The notes beneath the pieces are model-generated. The model was given only the letters and a program-made list of their open reading frames with translations, searched no databases and was not told the DNA's origin. Below, piece after piece: positions 9,919 through 22,544 of a stretch of 64,000 nt of DNA (position 1 is its first letter; each line of letters opens with the position of its first letter). The translations under genes and the position numbers were made by a program. The DNA comes from Auanema rhodensis. Its lineage: Eukaryota > Nematoda > Chromadorea > Rhabditida > Rhabditidae. The stretch lies in NCBI GenBank assembly GCA_964057225.1, contig OZ059900.1, positions 20,289,638-20,353,637 on the forward strand, written 5' to 3'.

Positions 9919-12900
9919 AGTTTTTGGAAATTTCGCTGTAAACAAGGTTTTGACTTACGATTTCATGTGTTCAAACTCATGCAATGTCAATGAAACCTAG
10001 CTCAAAATTGTTCGTACAACGTCTAGTTCCACTTTCACGACAAAAAACAGGGGTTAGAAAATTAAGGAAATTAGCATATTCTGAGGGCACGCCCCTTATG
10101 GCTAATATTGATTAAATCGATTTTTGTTCATATGAGTCGTCAAATGCAACGAATTTCAGCGTGTTACATACTAAAATGAAGCATTTTACATGCTGAACAC
10201 TAGAAAAATACAAAAACACAGTATTTCCCTTGAGAAATATTTTATTATGCTGGAAAACCAGTTTTTGGAAATTTCGCTGTAAACAAGGTTTTGACTTACG
10301 ATTTCATGTGTTCAAACTCATGCAATGTCAATGAAACCTAGCTCAAAATTGTTCGTACAACGTCTAGTTCCACTTTCACGACAAAAAAACAAGGGTTAGA
10401 AAATTAGGGAAATTAGCATATTCTGAGGGCACGCCCCTTATGACTAATATTGATTAAATCGATTTTTGTTCATATGAGTCGTCAAATGCAACGAATTTCA
10501 GCGTGTTACATACTAAAATGAAGCATTTTACATGCTGAACACTAGAAAAATACAAAAACACAGTATTTCCCATGAGAAATATTTTATTATGCTGGAAAAC
10601 CAGTTTTTGGAAATTTCGCTGTAAACAAGGTTTTGACTTACGATTTCATGTGTTCAAACTCATGCAATGTCAATGAAACCTAGCTCAAAATTGTTCGTAC
10701 AACGTCTAGTTCCACTTTCACGACAAAAAAACAGGGGTTAGAAAATTAGGGAAATTAGCATATTCTGAGGGCACGCCCCTTATGGCTAATATTGATTAAA
10801 TCGATTTTTGTTCATATGAGTCGTCAAATGCAACGAATTTCAGCGTGTTACATACTAAAATGAAGCATTTTACATGCTGAACACTAGAAAAATACAAAAA
10901 CACAGTATTTCCCATGAGAAATATTTTATTATGCTGGAAAACCAGTTTTTGGAAATTTCGCTGTAAACAAGGTTTTGACTTACGATTTCATATGTTCAAA
11001 CTTATGCAATGTCAATGAAACCTAGCTCAAAATTGTTCGTACAACGTCTAGTTCCACTTTCACGACAAAAAAACAGGGGTTAGAAAATTAAGGAAATTAG
11101 CATATTCTGAGGGCACGCCCCTTATGGCTAATATTGATTAAATCGATTTTTGTTCATATGAGTCGTCAAATGCAACGAATTTCAGCGTGTTACATACTAA
11201 AATGAAGCATTTTACATGCTGAACACTAGAAAAATACAAAAACACAGTATTTCCCATGAGAAATATTTTATTATGCTGGAAAACCAGTTTTTGGAAATTT
11301 CGCTGTAAACAAGGTTTTGACTTACGATTTCATGTGTTCAAACTCATGCAATGTCAATGAAACCTAGCTCAAAATTGTTCGTACAACGTCTAGTTCCACT
11401 TTCACGACAAAAAAACAAGGGTTAGAAAATTAGGGAAATTAGCATATTCTGAGGGCACGCCCCTTATGGCTAATATTGATTAAATCGATTTTTGTTCATA
11501 TGAGTCGTCAAATGCAACGAATTTCAGCGTGTTACATACTAAAATGAAGCATTTTACATGCTGAACACTAAAAAAATACAAAAACACAGTATTTCCCATG
11601 AGAAATATTTTATTATGCTGGAAAACCAGTTTTTGGAAATTTCGCTGTAAACAAGGTTTTGACTTACGATTTCATGTGTTCAAACTCATGCAATGTCAAT
11701 GAAACCTAGCTCAAAATTGTTCGTACAACGTCTAGTTCCACTTTCACGACAAAAAACAGGGGTTAGAAAATTAAGGAAATTAGCATATTCTGAGGGCACG
11801 CCCCTTATGGCTAATATTGATTAAATCGATTTTTGTTCATATGAGTCGTCAAATGCAACGAATTTCAACGTGTTACATACTAAAATGAAGCATTTTACAT
11901 GCTGAACACTAGAAAAATACAAAAACACAGTATTTCCCATGAGAAATATTTTATTATGCTGGAAAACCAGTTTTTGGAAATTTCGCTGTAAACAAGGTTT
12001 TGACTTACGATTTCATGTGTTCAAACTCATGCAATGTCAATGAAACCTAGCTCAAAATTGTTCGTACAACGTCTAGTTCCACTTTCACGACAAAAAAACA
12101 GGGGTTAGAAAATTAGGGAAATTAGCATATTCTGAGGGCACGCCCCTTATGGCTAGTATTGATTAAATCGATTTTTGTTCATATGAGTCGTCAAATGCAA
12201 CGAAGTTCAGCGTGTTACATACTAAAATGAAACATTTTACATGCTGAACACTAGAAAAATACAAAAACACAGTATTTCCCATGAGAAATATTTTATTATG
12301 CTGGAAAACCAGTTTTTGGAAATTTCGCTGTAAACAAGGTTTTGACTTACGATTTCATGTGTTCAAACTCATGCAATGTCAATGAAACCTAGCTCAAAAT
12401 TGTTCGTACAACGTCTAGTTCCACTTTCACGACAAAAAAACAGGGGTTAGAAAATTAAGGAAATTAGCATATTCTGAGGGCACGCCCCTTATGGCTAATA
12501 TTGATTAAATCGATTTTTGTTCATATGAGTCGTCAAATGCAACGAGTTTCAGCGTGTTACATACTAAAATGAAGCATTTTACATGCTGAACACTAAAAAA
12601 ATACAAAAACACAGTATTTCCCATGAGAAATATTTTATTATGCTGGAAAACCAGTTTTTGGAAATTTCGCTGTAAACAAGGTTTTGACTTACGATTTCAT
12701 GTGTTCAAACTCATGCAATGTCAATGAAACCTAGCTCAAAATTGTTCGTACAACGTCTAGTTCCACTTTCACGACAAAAAAAAACAGGGGTTAGAAAATT
12801 AGGGAAATTAGCATATTCTGAGGGCACGCCCCTTATGGCTAATATTGATTAAATCGATTTTTGTTCATATGAGTCGTCAAATGCAACGAGTTTCAGCGTG

Positions 12901-13338
12901 TTACATACTAAAATGAAGCATTTTACATGCTGAACACTAGAAAAATACAAAAACACAGTATTTCCCATGAGAAATATTTTATTATGCTGGAAAACCAGTT
13001 TTTGGAAATTTCGCTGTAAACAAGGTTTTGACTTACGATTTCATGTGTTCAAACTCATGCAATGTCAATGAAACCTAGCTCAAAATTGTTCGTACAACGT
13101 CTAGTTCCACTTTCACGACAAAAAAACAGGGGTTAGAAAATTAAGGAAATTAGCATATTCTGAGGGCACGCCCCTTATGGCTAATATTGATTAAATCGAT
13201 TTTTGTTCATATGAGTCGTCAAATGCAACGAATTTCAGCGTGTTACATACTAAAATGAAGCATTTTACATGCTGAACACTAGAAAAATACAAAAACACAG
13301 TATTTCCCATGAGAAATATTTTATTATGCTGGAAAACC
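9919..13338 (+). repeat. Heterogeneous block of ten monomers
   Basis: In order: six-A unit with TTCCCTTGAG (9919); 133A with ATGACTAAT (10260); plain (10602); 148A with CATATGTTC and ACTTATGC (10944); 133A+286A (11286); six A+242A (11628); 188G+264A with CGAAGTTC (11969); 148A+236G+286A (12311); nine A+236G, 344 bp (12653); 148A (12997). The run from 11286 resembles the four-monomer cassette found repeatedly further right, so this looks like an older or reshuffled version of it. No clean higher-order period is visible inside the block. Confidence 0.85.
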
Positions 13339-14351
13339 AGTTTTTGGAAATTTCGCTGTAAACAAGGTTTTGACTTACGATTTCATGTGTTCAAACTCAT
13401 GCAATGTCAATGAAACCTAGCTCAAAATTGTTCGTACAACGTCTAGTTCCACTTTCACGACAAAAAAACAGGGGTTAGAAAATTAGGGAAATTAGCATAT
13501 TCTGAGCGCACGCCCCTTATGGCTAATATTGATTAAATCGATTTTTGTTCATATGAGTCGTCAAATGCAACGAATTTCAGCGTGTTACATACTAAAATGA
13601 AGCATTTTACATACTGAACACTAGAAAAATACAAAAACACAGTATTTCCCATGAGAAATATTTTATTATGCTGGAAAACCAGTTTTTGGAAATTTCGCTG
13701 TAAACAAGGTTTTGACTTACGATTTCATGTGTTCAAACTCATGCAATGTCAATGAAACCTAGCTCAAAATTGTTCGTACAACGTCTAGTTCCACTTTCAC
13801 GACAAAAAAACAGGGGTTAGAAAATTAGGGAAATTAGCATATTCTGAGGGCACGCCCCTTATGGCTAATATTGATTAAATCGATTTTTGTTCATATGAGT
13901 CGTCAAATGCAACGAATTTCAGCGTGTTACATACTAAAATGAAGCATTTTACATGCTGAACACTAGAAAAATACAAAAACACAGTATTTTCCATGAGAAA
14001 TATTTTATTATGCTGGAAAACCAGTTTTTGGAAATTTCGCTGTAAACAAGGTTTTGACTTACGATTTCATGTGTTATGTCAATGAAACCTAGCTCAAAAT
14101 TGTTCGTACAACGTCTAGTTCCACTTTCACGACAAAAAACAGGGGTTAGAAAATTAAGGAAATTAGCATATTCTGAGGGCACGCCCCTTATGGCTAATAT
14201 TGATTAAATCGATTTTTGTTCATATGAGTCGTCAAATGCAACGAATTTCAACGTGTTACATACTAAAATGAAGCATTTTACATGCTGAACACTAGAAAAA
14301 TACAAAAACACAGTATTTCCCATGAGAAATATTTTATTATGCTGGAAAACC
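13339..14351 (+). repeat. 1013-bp trimer with 12-bp deletion, copy 1
   Basis: Three monomers: 13339 with 169C and a private 275A (ACATACTG); 13681 with 310T (TATTTTCC); and 14023, only 329 bp long. The last lacks 12 bp between 14075 and 14076, where CATGTGTT now joins ATGTCAATG, and has six A and 242A. The trimer is repeated directly downstream. Confidence 0.93.
13949..14182 (-). other. 77-codon open frame, satellite by-product, not a gene
   Basis: The minus-strand frame starts MPSEYANFLNFLTPVF and ends in a hydrophobic run (ILCFCIFLVF). It spans the junction of monomers 13681 and 14023. In ordinary monomers the same frame meets an in-phase TGA within the segment removed by the 12-bp deletion, and the six-A tract sets the phase, so the frame is open only because of these two changes. 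I recognise no domain, and no codon-level conservation is expected. Its repetition 1013 bp downstream follows from the trimer duplication. I do not regard it as coding. Confidence 0.9.
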
Positions 14352-15364
14352 AGTTTTTGGAAATTTCGCTGTAAACAAGGTTTTGACTTACGATTTCATG
14401 TGTTCAAACTCATGCAATGTCAATGAAACCTAGCTCAAAATTGTTCGTACAACGTCTAGTTCCACTTTCACGACAAAAAAACAGGGGTTAGAAAATTAGG
14501 GAAATTAGCATATTCTGAGCGCACGCCCCTTATGGCTAATATTGATTAAATCGATTTTTGTTCATATGAGTCGTCAAATGCAACGAATTTCAGCGTGTTA
14601 CATACTAAAATGAAGCATTTTACATGCTGAACACTAGAAAAATACAAAAACACAGTATTTCCCATGAGAAATATTTTATTATGCTGGAAAACCAGTTTTT
14701 GGAAATTTCGCTGTAAACAAGGTTTTGACTTACGATTTCATGTGTTCAAACTCATGCAATGTCAATGAAACCTAGCTCAAAATTGTTCGTACAACGTCTA
14801 GTTCCACTTTCACGACAAAAAAACAGGGGTTAGAAAATTAGGGAAATTAGCATATTCTGAGGGCACGCCCCTTATGGCTAATATTGATTAAATCGATTTT
14901 TGTTCATATGAGTCGTCAAATGCAACGAATTTCAGCGTGTTACATACTAAAATGAAGCATTTTACATGCTGAACACTAGAAAAATACAAAAACACAGTAT
15001 TTTCCATGAGAAATATTTTATTATGCTGGAAAACCAGTTTTTGGAAATTTCGCTGTAAACAAGGTTTTGACTTACGATTTCATGTGTTATGTCAATGAAA
15101 CCTAGCTCAAAATTGTTCGTACAACGTCTAGTTCCACTTTCACGACAAAAAACAGGGGTTAGAAAATTAAGGAAATTAGCATATTCTGAGGGCACGCCCC
15201 TTATGGCTAATATTGATTAAATCGATTTTTGTTCATATGAGTCGTCAAATGCAACGAATTTCAACGTGTTACATACTAAAATGAAGCATTTTACATGCTG
15301 AACACTAGAAAAATACAAAAACACAGTATTTCCCATGAGAAATATTTTATTATGCTGGAAAACC
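14352..15364 (+). repeat. 1013-bp trimer with 12-bp deletion, copy 2
   Basis: This has the same three monomers as copy 1 (14352 with 169C, 14694 with 310T, 15036 with the 12-bp deletion at 15088/15089, six A and 242A), offset by exactly 1013 bp. The only difference noticed is the private 275A of copy 1, absent here. An identical deletion in both copies shows that the trimer was duplicated after the deletion arose. Confidence 0.93.
14962..15195 (-). other. Second copy of the 77-codon by-product frame
   Basis: It is identical in predicted sequence to the frame at 13949-14182 and lies at the same place in the second trimer. It has the same explanation: the deletion at 15088/15089 removes the in-phase stop. 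Two identical copies here reflect DNA duplication, not selection on a protein. Confidence 0.9.
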
Positions 15365-17760
15365 AGTTTTTGGAAATTTCGCTGTAAACAAGGTTTTGAC
15401 TTACGATTTCATGTGTTCAAACTCATGCAATGTCAATGAAACCTAGCTCAAAATTGTTCGTACAACGTCTAGTTCCACTTTCACGACAAAAAAACAGGGG
15501 TTAGAAAATTAGGGAAATTAGCATATTCTGAGGGCACGCCCCTTATGGCTAGTATTGATTAAATCGATTTTTGTTCATATGAGTCGTCAAATGCAAATAA
15601 GTTCAGCGTGTTACATACTAAAATGAAACATTTTACATGCTGAACACTAGAAAAATACAAAAACACAGTATTTCCCATGAGAAATATTTTATTATGCTGG
15701 AAAACCAGTTTTTGGAAATTTCGCTGTAAACAAGGTTTTGACTTACGATTTCATGTGTTCAAACTCATGCAATGTCAATGAAACCTAGCTCAAAATTGTT
15801 CGTACAACGTCTAGTTCCACTTTCACGACAAAAAAACAGGGGTTAGAAAATTAAGGAAATTAGCATATTCTGAGGGCACGCCCCTTATGGCTAATATTGA
15901 TTAAATCGATTTTTGTTCATATGAGTCGTCAAATGCAACGAATTTCAGCGTGTTACATACTAAAATGAAGCATTTTACATGCTGAACACTAGAAAAATAC
16001 AAAAACACAGTATTTCCCATGAGAAATATTTTATTATGCTGGAAAACCAGTTTTTGGAAATTTCGCTGTAAACAAGGTTTTGACTTACGATTTCATGTGT
16101 TCAAACTCATGCAATGTCAATGAAACCTAGCTCAAAATTGTTCGTACAACGTCTAGTTCCACTTTCACGACAAAAAAACAAGGGTTAGAAAATTAGGGAA
16201 ATTAGCATATTCTGAGGGCACGCCCCTTATGGCTAATATTGATTAAATCGATTTTTGTTCATATGAGTCGTCAAATGCAACGAATTTCAGCGTGTTACAT
16301 ACTAAAATGAAGCATTTTACATGCTGAACACTAAAAAAATACAAAAACACAGTATTTCCCATGAGAAATATTTTATTATGCTGGAAAACCAGTTTTTGGA
16401 AATTTCGCTGTAAACAAGGTTTTGACTTACGATTTCATGTGTTCAAACTCATGCAATGTCAATGAAACCTAGCTCAAAATTGTTCGTACAACGTCTAGTT
16501 CCACTTTCACGACAAAAAAAAACAGGGGTTAGAAAATTAGGGAAATTAGCATATTCTGAGGGCACGCCCCTTATGGCTAATATTGATTAAATCGATTTTT
16601 GTTCATATGAGTCGTCAAATGCAACGAGTTTCAGCGTGTTACATACTAAAACGAAGCATTTTACATGCTGAACACTAGAAAAATACAAAAACACAGTATT
16701 TCCCATGAGAAATATTTTATTATGCTGGAAAACCAGTTTTTGGAAATTTCGCTGTAAACAAGGTTTTGACTTACGATTTCATGTGTTCAAACTCATGCAA
16801 TGTCAATGAAACCTAGCTCAAAATTGTTCGTACAACGTCTAGTTCCACTTTCACGACAAAAAAACAGGGGTTAGAAAATTAAGGAAATTAGCATATTCTG
16901 AGGGCACGCCCCTTATGGCTAATATTGATTAAATCGATTTTTGTTCATATGAGTCGTCAAATGCAACGAATTTCAGCGTGTTACATACTAAAATGAAGCA
17001 TTTTACATGCTGAACACTAGAAAAATACAAAAACACAGTATTTCCCATGAGAAATATTTTATTATGCTGGAAAACCAGTTTTTGGAAATTTCGCTGTAAA
17101 CAAGGTTTTGACTTACGATTTCATGTGTTCAAACTCATGCAATGTCAATGAAACCTAGCTCAAAATTGTTCGTACAACGTCTAGTTCCACTTTCACGACA
17201 AAAAAACAGGGGTTAGAAAATTAGGGAAATTAGCATATTCTGAGCGCACGCCCCTTATGGCTAATATTGATTAAATCGATTTTTGTTCATATGAGTCGTC
17301 AAATGCAACGAATTTCAGCGTGTTACATACTAAAATGAAGCATTTTACATGCTGAACACTAGAAAAATACAAAAACACAGTATTTCCCATGAGAAATATT
17401 TTATTATGCTGGAAAACCAGTTTTTGGAAATTTCGCTGTAAACAAGGTTTTGACTTACGATTTCATGTGTTCAAACTCATGCAATGTCAATGAAACCTAG
17501 CTCAAAATTGTTCGTACAACGTCTAGTTCCACTTTCACGACAAAAAAACAGGGGTTAGAAAATTAGGGAAATTAGCATATTCTGAGGGCACGCCCCTTAT
17601 GGCTAATATTGATTAAATCGATTTTTGTTCATATGAGTCGTCAAATGCAACGAATTTCAGCGTGTTACATACTAAAATGAAGCATTTTACATGCTGAACA
17701 CTAGAAAAATACAAAAACACAGTATTTTCCATGAGAAATATTTTATTATGCTGGAAAACC
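15365..17760 (+). repeat. Seven-monomer block, diverged relative of the 3079-bp unit
   Basis: In order: 188G+264A with an altered GCAAATAAGTTC (15365); 148A (15707); 133A+286A (16049); nine A+236G with AAAACGAAGC (16391, 344 bp); 148A (16735); 169C (17077); 310T (17419). The run from 16049 to 17760 has the same order as the part of the 9-mer at 22886-24597, so it is a further copy of that segment with some private changes. Confidence 0.87.
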
Positions 17761-20490
17761 AGTTTTTGGAAATTTCGCTGTAAACAAGGTTTTGACTTAC
17801 GATTTCATGTGTTCAAACTCATGCAATGTCAATGAAACCTAGCTCAAAATTGTTCGTACAACGTCTAGTTCCACTTTCACGACAAAAAAACAGGGTTAGA
17901 AAATTAAGGAAATTAGGCATATTCTGAGGGCACGCCCCTTATGGCTAATATTGATTAAATCGATTTTTGTTCATATGAGTCGTCAAATGCAACGAATTTC
18001 AGCGTGTTACATACTAAAATGAAGCATTTTACGTGCTGAACACTAGAAAAATACAAAAACACAGTATTTCCATGAGAAATATTTTATTATGCTGGAAAAC
18101 CAGTTTTTGGAAATTTCGCTGTAAACAAGGTTTTGACTTACGATTTCATGTGTTCAAACTCATGCAATGTCAATGAAACCTAGCTCAAAATTGTTCGTAC
18201 AACGTCTAGTTCCACTTTCACGACAAAAAAACAGGGGTTAGAAAATTAAGGAAATTAGCATATTCTGAGGGCACGCCCCTTATGGCTAATATTGATTAAA
18301 TCGATTTTTGTTCATATGAGTCGTCAAATGCAACGAATTTCAGCGTGTTACATACTAAAATGCAAGCATTTTACATGCTGAACACTAGAAAAATACAAAA
18401 ACACAGTATTTCCCATGAGAAATATTTTATTATGCTGGAAAACCAGTTTTTGAAATTTCGCTGTAAACAAGGTTTTGACTTACGATTTCATGTGTTCAAA
18501 CTCATGCAATGTCAATGAAACCTAGCTCAAAATTGTTCGTACAACGTCTAGTTCCACTTTCACGACAAAAAAACAGGGGTTAGAAAATTAAGGAAATTAG
18601 CATATTCTGAGGGCACGCCCCTTATGGCTAATATTGATTAAATCGATTTTTGTTCATATGAGTCGTCAAATGCAACGAATTTCAGCGTGTTACATACTAA
18701 AATGAAGCATTTTATATGCTGAACACTAGAAAAATACAAAAACACAGTATTTCCCATGAGAAATATTTTATTATGCTGGAAAACCAGTTTTTGGAAATTT
18801 CGCTGTAAACAAGGTTTTGACTTACGATTTCATGTGTTCAAACTCATGCAATGTCAATGAAACCTAGCTCAAAATTGTTCGTACAACGTCTAGTTCCACT
18901 TTCACGACAAAAAAACAGGGGTTAGAAAATTAAGGAAATTAGCATATTCTGAGGGCACGCCCCTTATGGCTAATATTGATTAAATCGATTTTTGTTCATA
19001 TGAGTCGTCAAATGCAACGAATTTCAGCGTGTTACATACTAAAATGAAGCATTTTACATGCTGAACACTAAAAAATACAAAAACACAGTATTTCCCATGA
19101 GAAATATTTTATTATGCTGGAAAACCAGTTTTTGGAAATTTCGCTGTAAACAAGGTTTTGACTTACGATTTCATGTGTTCAAACTCATGCAATGTCAATG
19201 AAACCTAGCTCAAAATTGTTCGTACAACGTCTAGTTCCACTTTCACGACAAAAAACAGGGGTTAGAAAATTAAGGAAATTAGCATATTCTGAGGGCACGC
19301 CCCTTATGGCTAATATTGATTAAATCGATTTTTGTTCATATGAGTCGTCAAATGCAACGAATTTCAGCGTGTTACATACTAAAATGAAGCATTTTACATG
19401 CTGAACACTAGAAAAATACAAAAACACAGTATTTCCCATGAGAAATATTTTATTATGCTGGAAAACCAGTTTTTGGAAATTTCGCTGTAAACAAGGTTTT
19501 GACTTACGATTTCATGTGTTCAAACTCATGCAATGTCAATGAAACCTAGCTCAAAATTGTTCGTACAACGTCTAGTTCCACTTTCACGACAAAAAACAAG
19601 GGTTAGAAAATTAGGGAAATTAGCATATTCTGAGGGCACGCCCCTTATGGCTAATATTGATTAAATCGATTTTTGTTCATATGAGTCGTCAAATGCAACG
19701 AATTTCAGCGTGTTACATACTAAAATGAAGCATTTTACATGCTGAACACTAAAAAAATACAAAAACACAGTATTTCTCATGAGAAATATTTTATTATGCT
19801 GGAAAACCAGTTTTTGGAAATTTCGCTGTAAACAAGGTTTTGACTTACGATTTCATGTGTTCAAACTCATGCAATGTCAATGAAACCTAGCTCAAAATTG
19901 TTCGTACAACGTCTAGTTCCACTTTCACGACAAAAAAACAGGGGTAGAAAATTAGGGAAATTAGCATATTCTGAGGGCACGCCCCTTATGGCTAGTATTG
20001 ATTAAATCGATTTTTGTTCATATGAGTCGTCAAATGCAACGAATTTCAGCGTGTTACATACTAAAATGAAGCATTTTACATGCTGAACACTAGAAAAATA
20101 CAAAAACACAGTATTTCCCATGAGAAATATTTTATTATGCTGGAAAACCAGTTTTGGAAATTTCGCTGTAAACAAGGTTTTGACTTACGATTTCATGTGT
20201 TCAAACTCATGCAATGTCAATGAAACCTAGCTCAAAATTGTTCGTACAACGTCTAGTTCCACTTTCACGACAAAAAAACAGGGGTTAGAAAATTAGGGAA
20301 ATTAGCATATTCTGAGGGCACGCCCCTTATGGCTAATATTGATTAAATCGATTTTTGTTCATATGAGTCGTCAAATGCAACGAATTTCAGCGTGTTACAT
20401 ACTAAAATGAAGCATTTTACATGCTGAACACTAGAAAAATACAAAAACACAGTATTTCCCATGAGAAATATTTTATTATGCTGGAAAACC
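17761..20490 (+). repeat. Eight monomers with clustered single-base indels
   Basis: Each of the eight consecutive monomers has one or more length changes: 17761 (loss of a G in CAGGGTTAG, gain of a G in TTAGGCAT, loss of a C in TATTTCCATG); 18102 (extra C in ATGCAAGC); 18445 (lost G in TTTTTGAAA); 18786 (lost base in CTAAAAAATAC); 19127 and 19468 (six A); 19809 (lost base in CAGGGGTAG); 20150 (lost T in CAGTTTTGG). Elsewhere indels are almost confined to the A-tract. Six of the eight units are 341 bp in a row (18445-20490). This is either an older, less homogenised segment or a poorly polished stretch of consensus. Confidence 0.85.
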
Positions 20491-22544
20491 AGTTTTTGGA
20501 AATTTCGCTGTAAACAAGGTTTTGACTTACGATTTCATGTGTTCAAACTCATGCAATGTCAATGAAACCTAGCTCAAAATTGTTCGTACAACGTCTAGTT
20601 CCACTTTCACGACAAAAAAACAGGGGTTAGAAAATTAAGGAAATTAGCATATTCTGAGGGCACGCCCCTTATGGCTAATATTGATTAAATCGATTTTTGT
20701 TCATATGAGTCGTCAAATGCAACGAATTTCAGCGTGTTACATACTAAAATGAAGCATTTTACATGCTGAACACTAGAAAAATACAAAAACACAGTATTTC
20801 CCATGAGAAATATTTTATTATGCTGGAAAACCAGTTTTTGGAAATTTCGCTGTAAACAAGGTTTTGACTTACGATTTCATGTGTTCAAACTCATGCAATG
20901 TCAATGAAACCTAGCTCAAAATTGTTCGTACAACGTCTAGTTCCACTTTCACGACAAAAAAACAGGGGTTAGAAAATTAAGGAAATTAGCATATTCTGAG
21001 GGCACGCCCCTTATGGCTAATATTGATTAAATCGATTTTTGTTCATATGAGTCGTTAAATGCAACGAATTTCAGCGTGTTACATACTAAAATGAAGCATT
21101 TTACATGCTGAACACTAGAAAAATACAAAAACACAGTATTTCCCATGAGAAATATTTTATTATGCTGGAAAACCAGTTTTTGGAAATTTCGCTGTAAACA
21201 AGGTTTTGACTTACGATTTCATGTGTTCAAACTCATACAATGTCAATGAAACCTAGCTCAAAATTGTTCGTACAACGTCTAGTTCCACTTTCACGACAAA
21301 AAAACAAGGGTTAGAAAATTAGGGAAATTAGCATATTCTGAGGGCACGCCCCTTATGGCTAATATTGATTAAATCGATTTTTGTTCATATGAGTCGTCAA
21401 ATGCAACGAATTTCAGCGTGTTACATACTAAAATGAAGCATTTTACATGCTGAACACTAAAAAAATACAAAAACACAGTATTTCCCATGAGAAATATTTT
21501 ATTATGCTGGAAAACCAGTTTTTGGAAATTTCGCTGTAAACAAGGTTTTGACTTACGATTTCATGTGTTCAAACTCATGCAATGTCAATGAAACCTAGCT
21601 CAAAATTGTTCGTACAACGTCTAGTTCCACTTTCACGACAAAAAAAAACAGGGGTTAGAAAATTAGGGAAATTAGCATATTCTGAGGGCACGCCCCTTAT
21701 GGCTAATATTGATTAAATCGATTTTTGTTCATATGAGTCGTCAAATGCAACGAGTTTCAGCGTGTTACATACTAAAATGAAGCATTTTACATGCTGAACA
21801 CTAGAAAAATACAAAAACACAGTATTTCCCATGAGAAATATTTTATTATGCTGGAAAACCAGTTTTTGGAAATTTCGCTGTAAACAAGGTTTTGACTTAC
21901 GATTTCATGTGTTCAAACTCATGCAATGTCAATGAAACCTAGCTCAAAATTGTTCGTACAACGTCTAGTTCCACTTTCACGACAAAAAAACAAGGGTTAG
22001 AAAATTAAGGAAATTAGCATATTCTGAGGGCACGCCCCTTATGGCTAATATTGATTAAATCGATTTTAGTTCATATGAGTCGTCAAATGCAACGAATTTC
22101 AGCGTGTTACATACTAAAATGAAGCATTTTACATGCTGAACACTAGAAAAATACAAAAACACAGTATTTCCCATGAGAAATATTTTATTATGCTGGAAAA
22201 CCAGTTTTTGGAAATTTCGCTGTAAACAAGGTTTTGACTTACGATTTCATGTGTTCAAACTCATGCAATGTCAATGAAACCTAGCTCAAAATTGTTCGTA
22301 CAACGTCTAGTTCCACTTTCACGACAAAAAAACAAGGGTTAGAAAATTAGGGAAATTAGCATATTCTGAGGGCACGCCCCTTATGGCTAATATTGATTAA
22401 ATCGATTTTTGTTCATATGAGTCGTCAAATGCAACGAATTTCAACGTGTTACATACTAAAATGAAGCATTTTACATGCTGAACACTAGAAAAATACAAAA
22501 ACACAGTATTTCCCATGAGAAATATTTTATTATGCTGGAAAACC
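20491..22544 (+). repeat. Mixed block of six monomers
   Basis: 148A (20491); 148A with CGTTAAATGC (20833); 133A+286A with CTCATACAATG (21175); nine A+236G (21517, 344 bp); 133A+148A with GATTTTAGTTC (21861); 133A with 242A (22203). The sequence 20833, 21175, 21517 repeats the order of the first three monomers of the following 3079-bp unit, so this looks like a truncated or recombined copy of it. Confidence 0.85.

Noticed and set aside
13949-14182. 77-codon minus-strand open frame with a hydrophobic C-terminus
   Set aside because: It is open only because a 12-bp deletion removes a TGA and the six-A tract shifts phase. It lies wholly in satellite sequence, and its only other copy results from a trimer duplication.
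14962-15195. Second identical 77-codon frame, which might suggest a conserved small protein
   Set aside because: Identity comes from a recent 1013-bp DNA duplication. No other monomer keeps the frame open.
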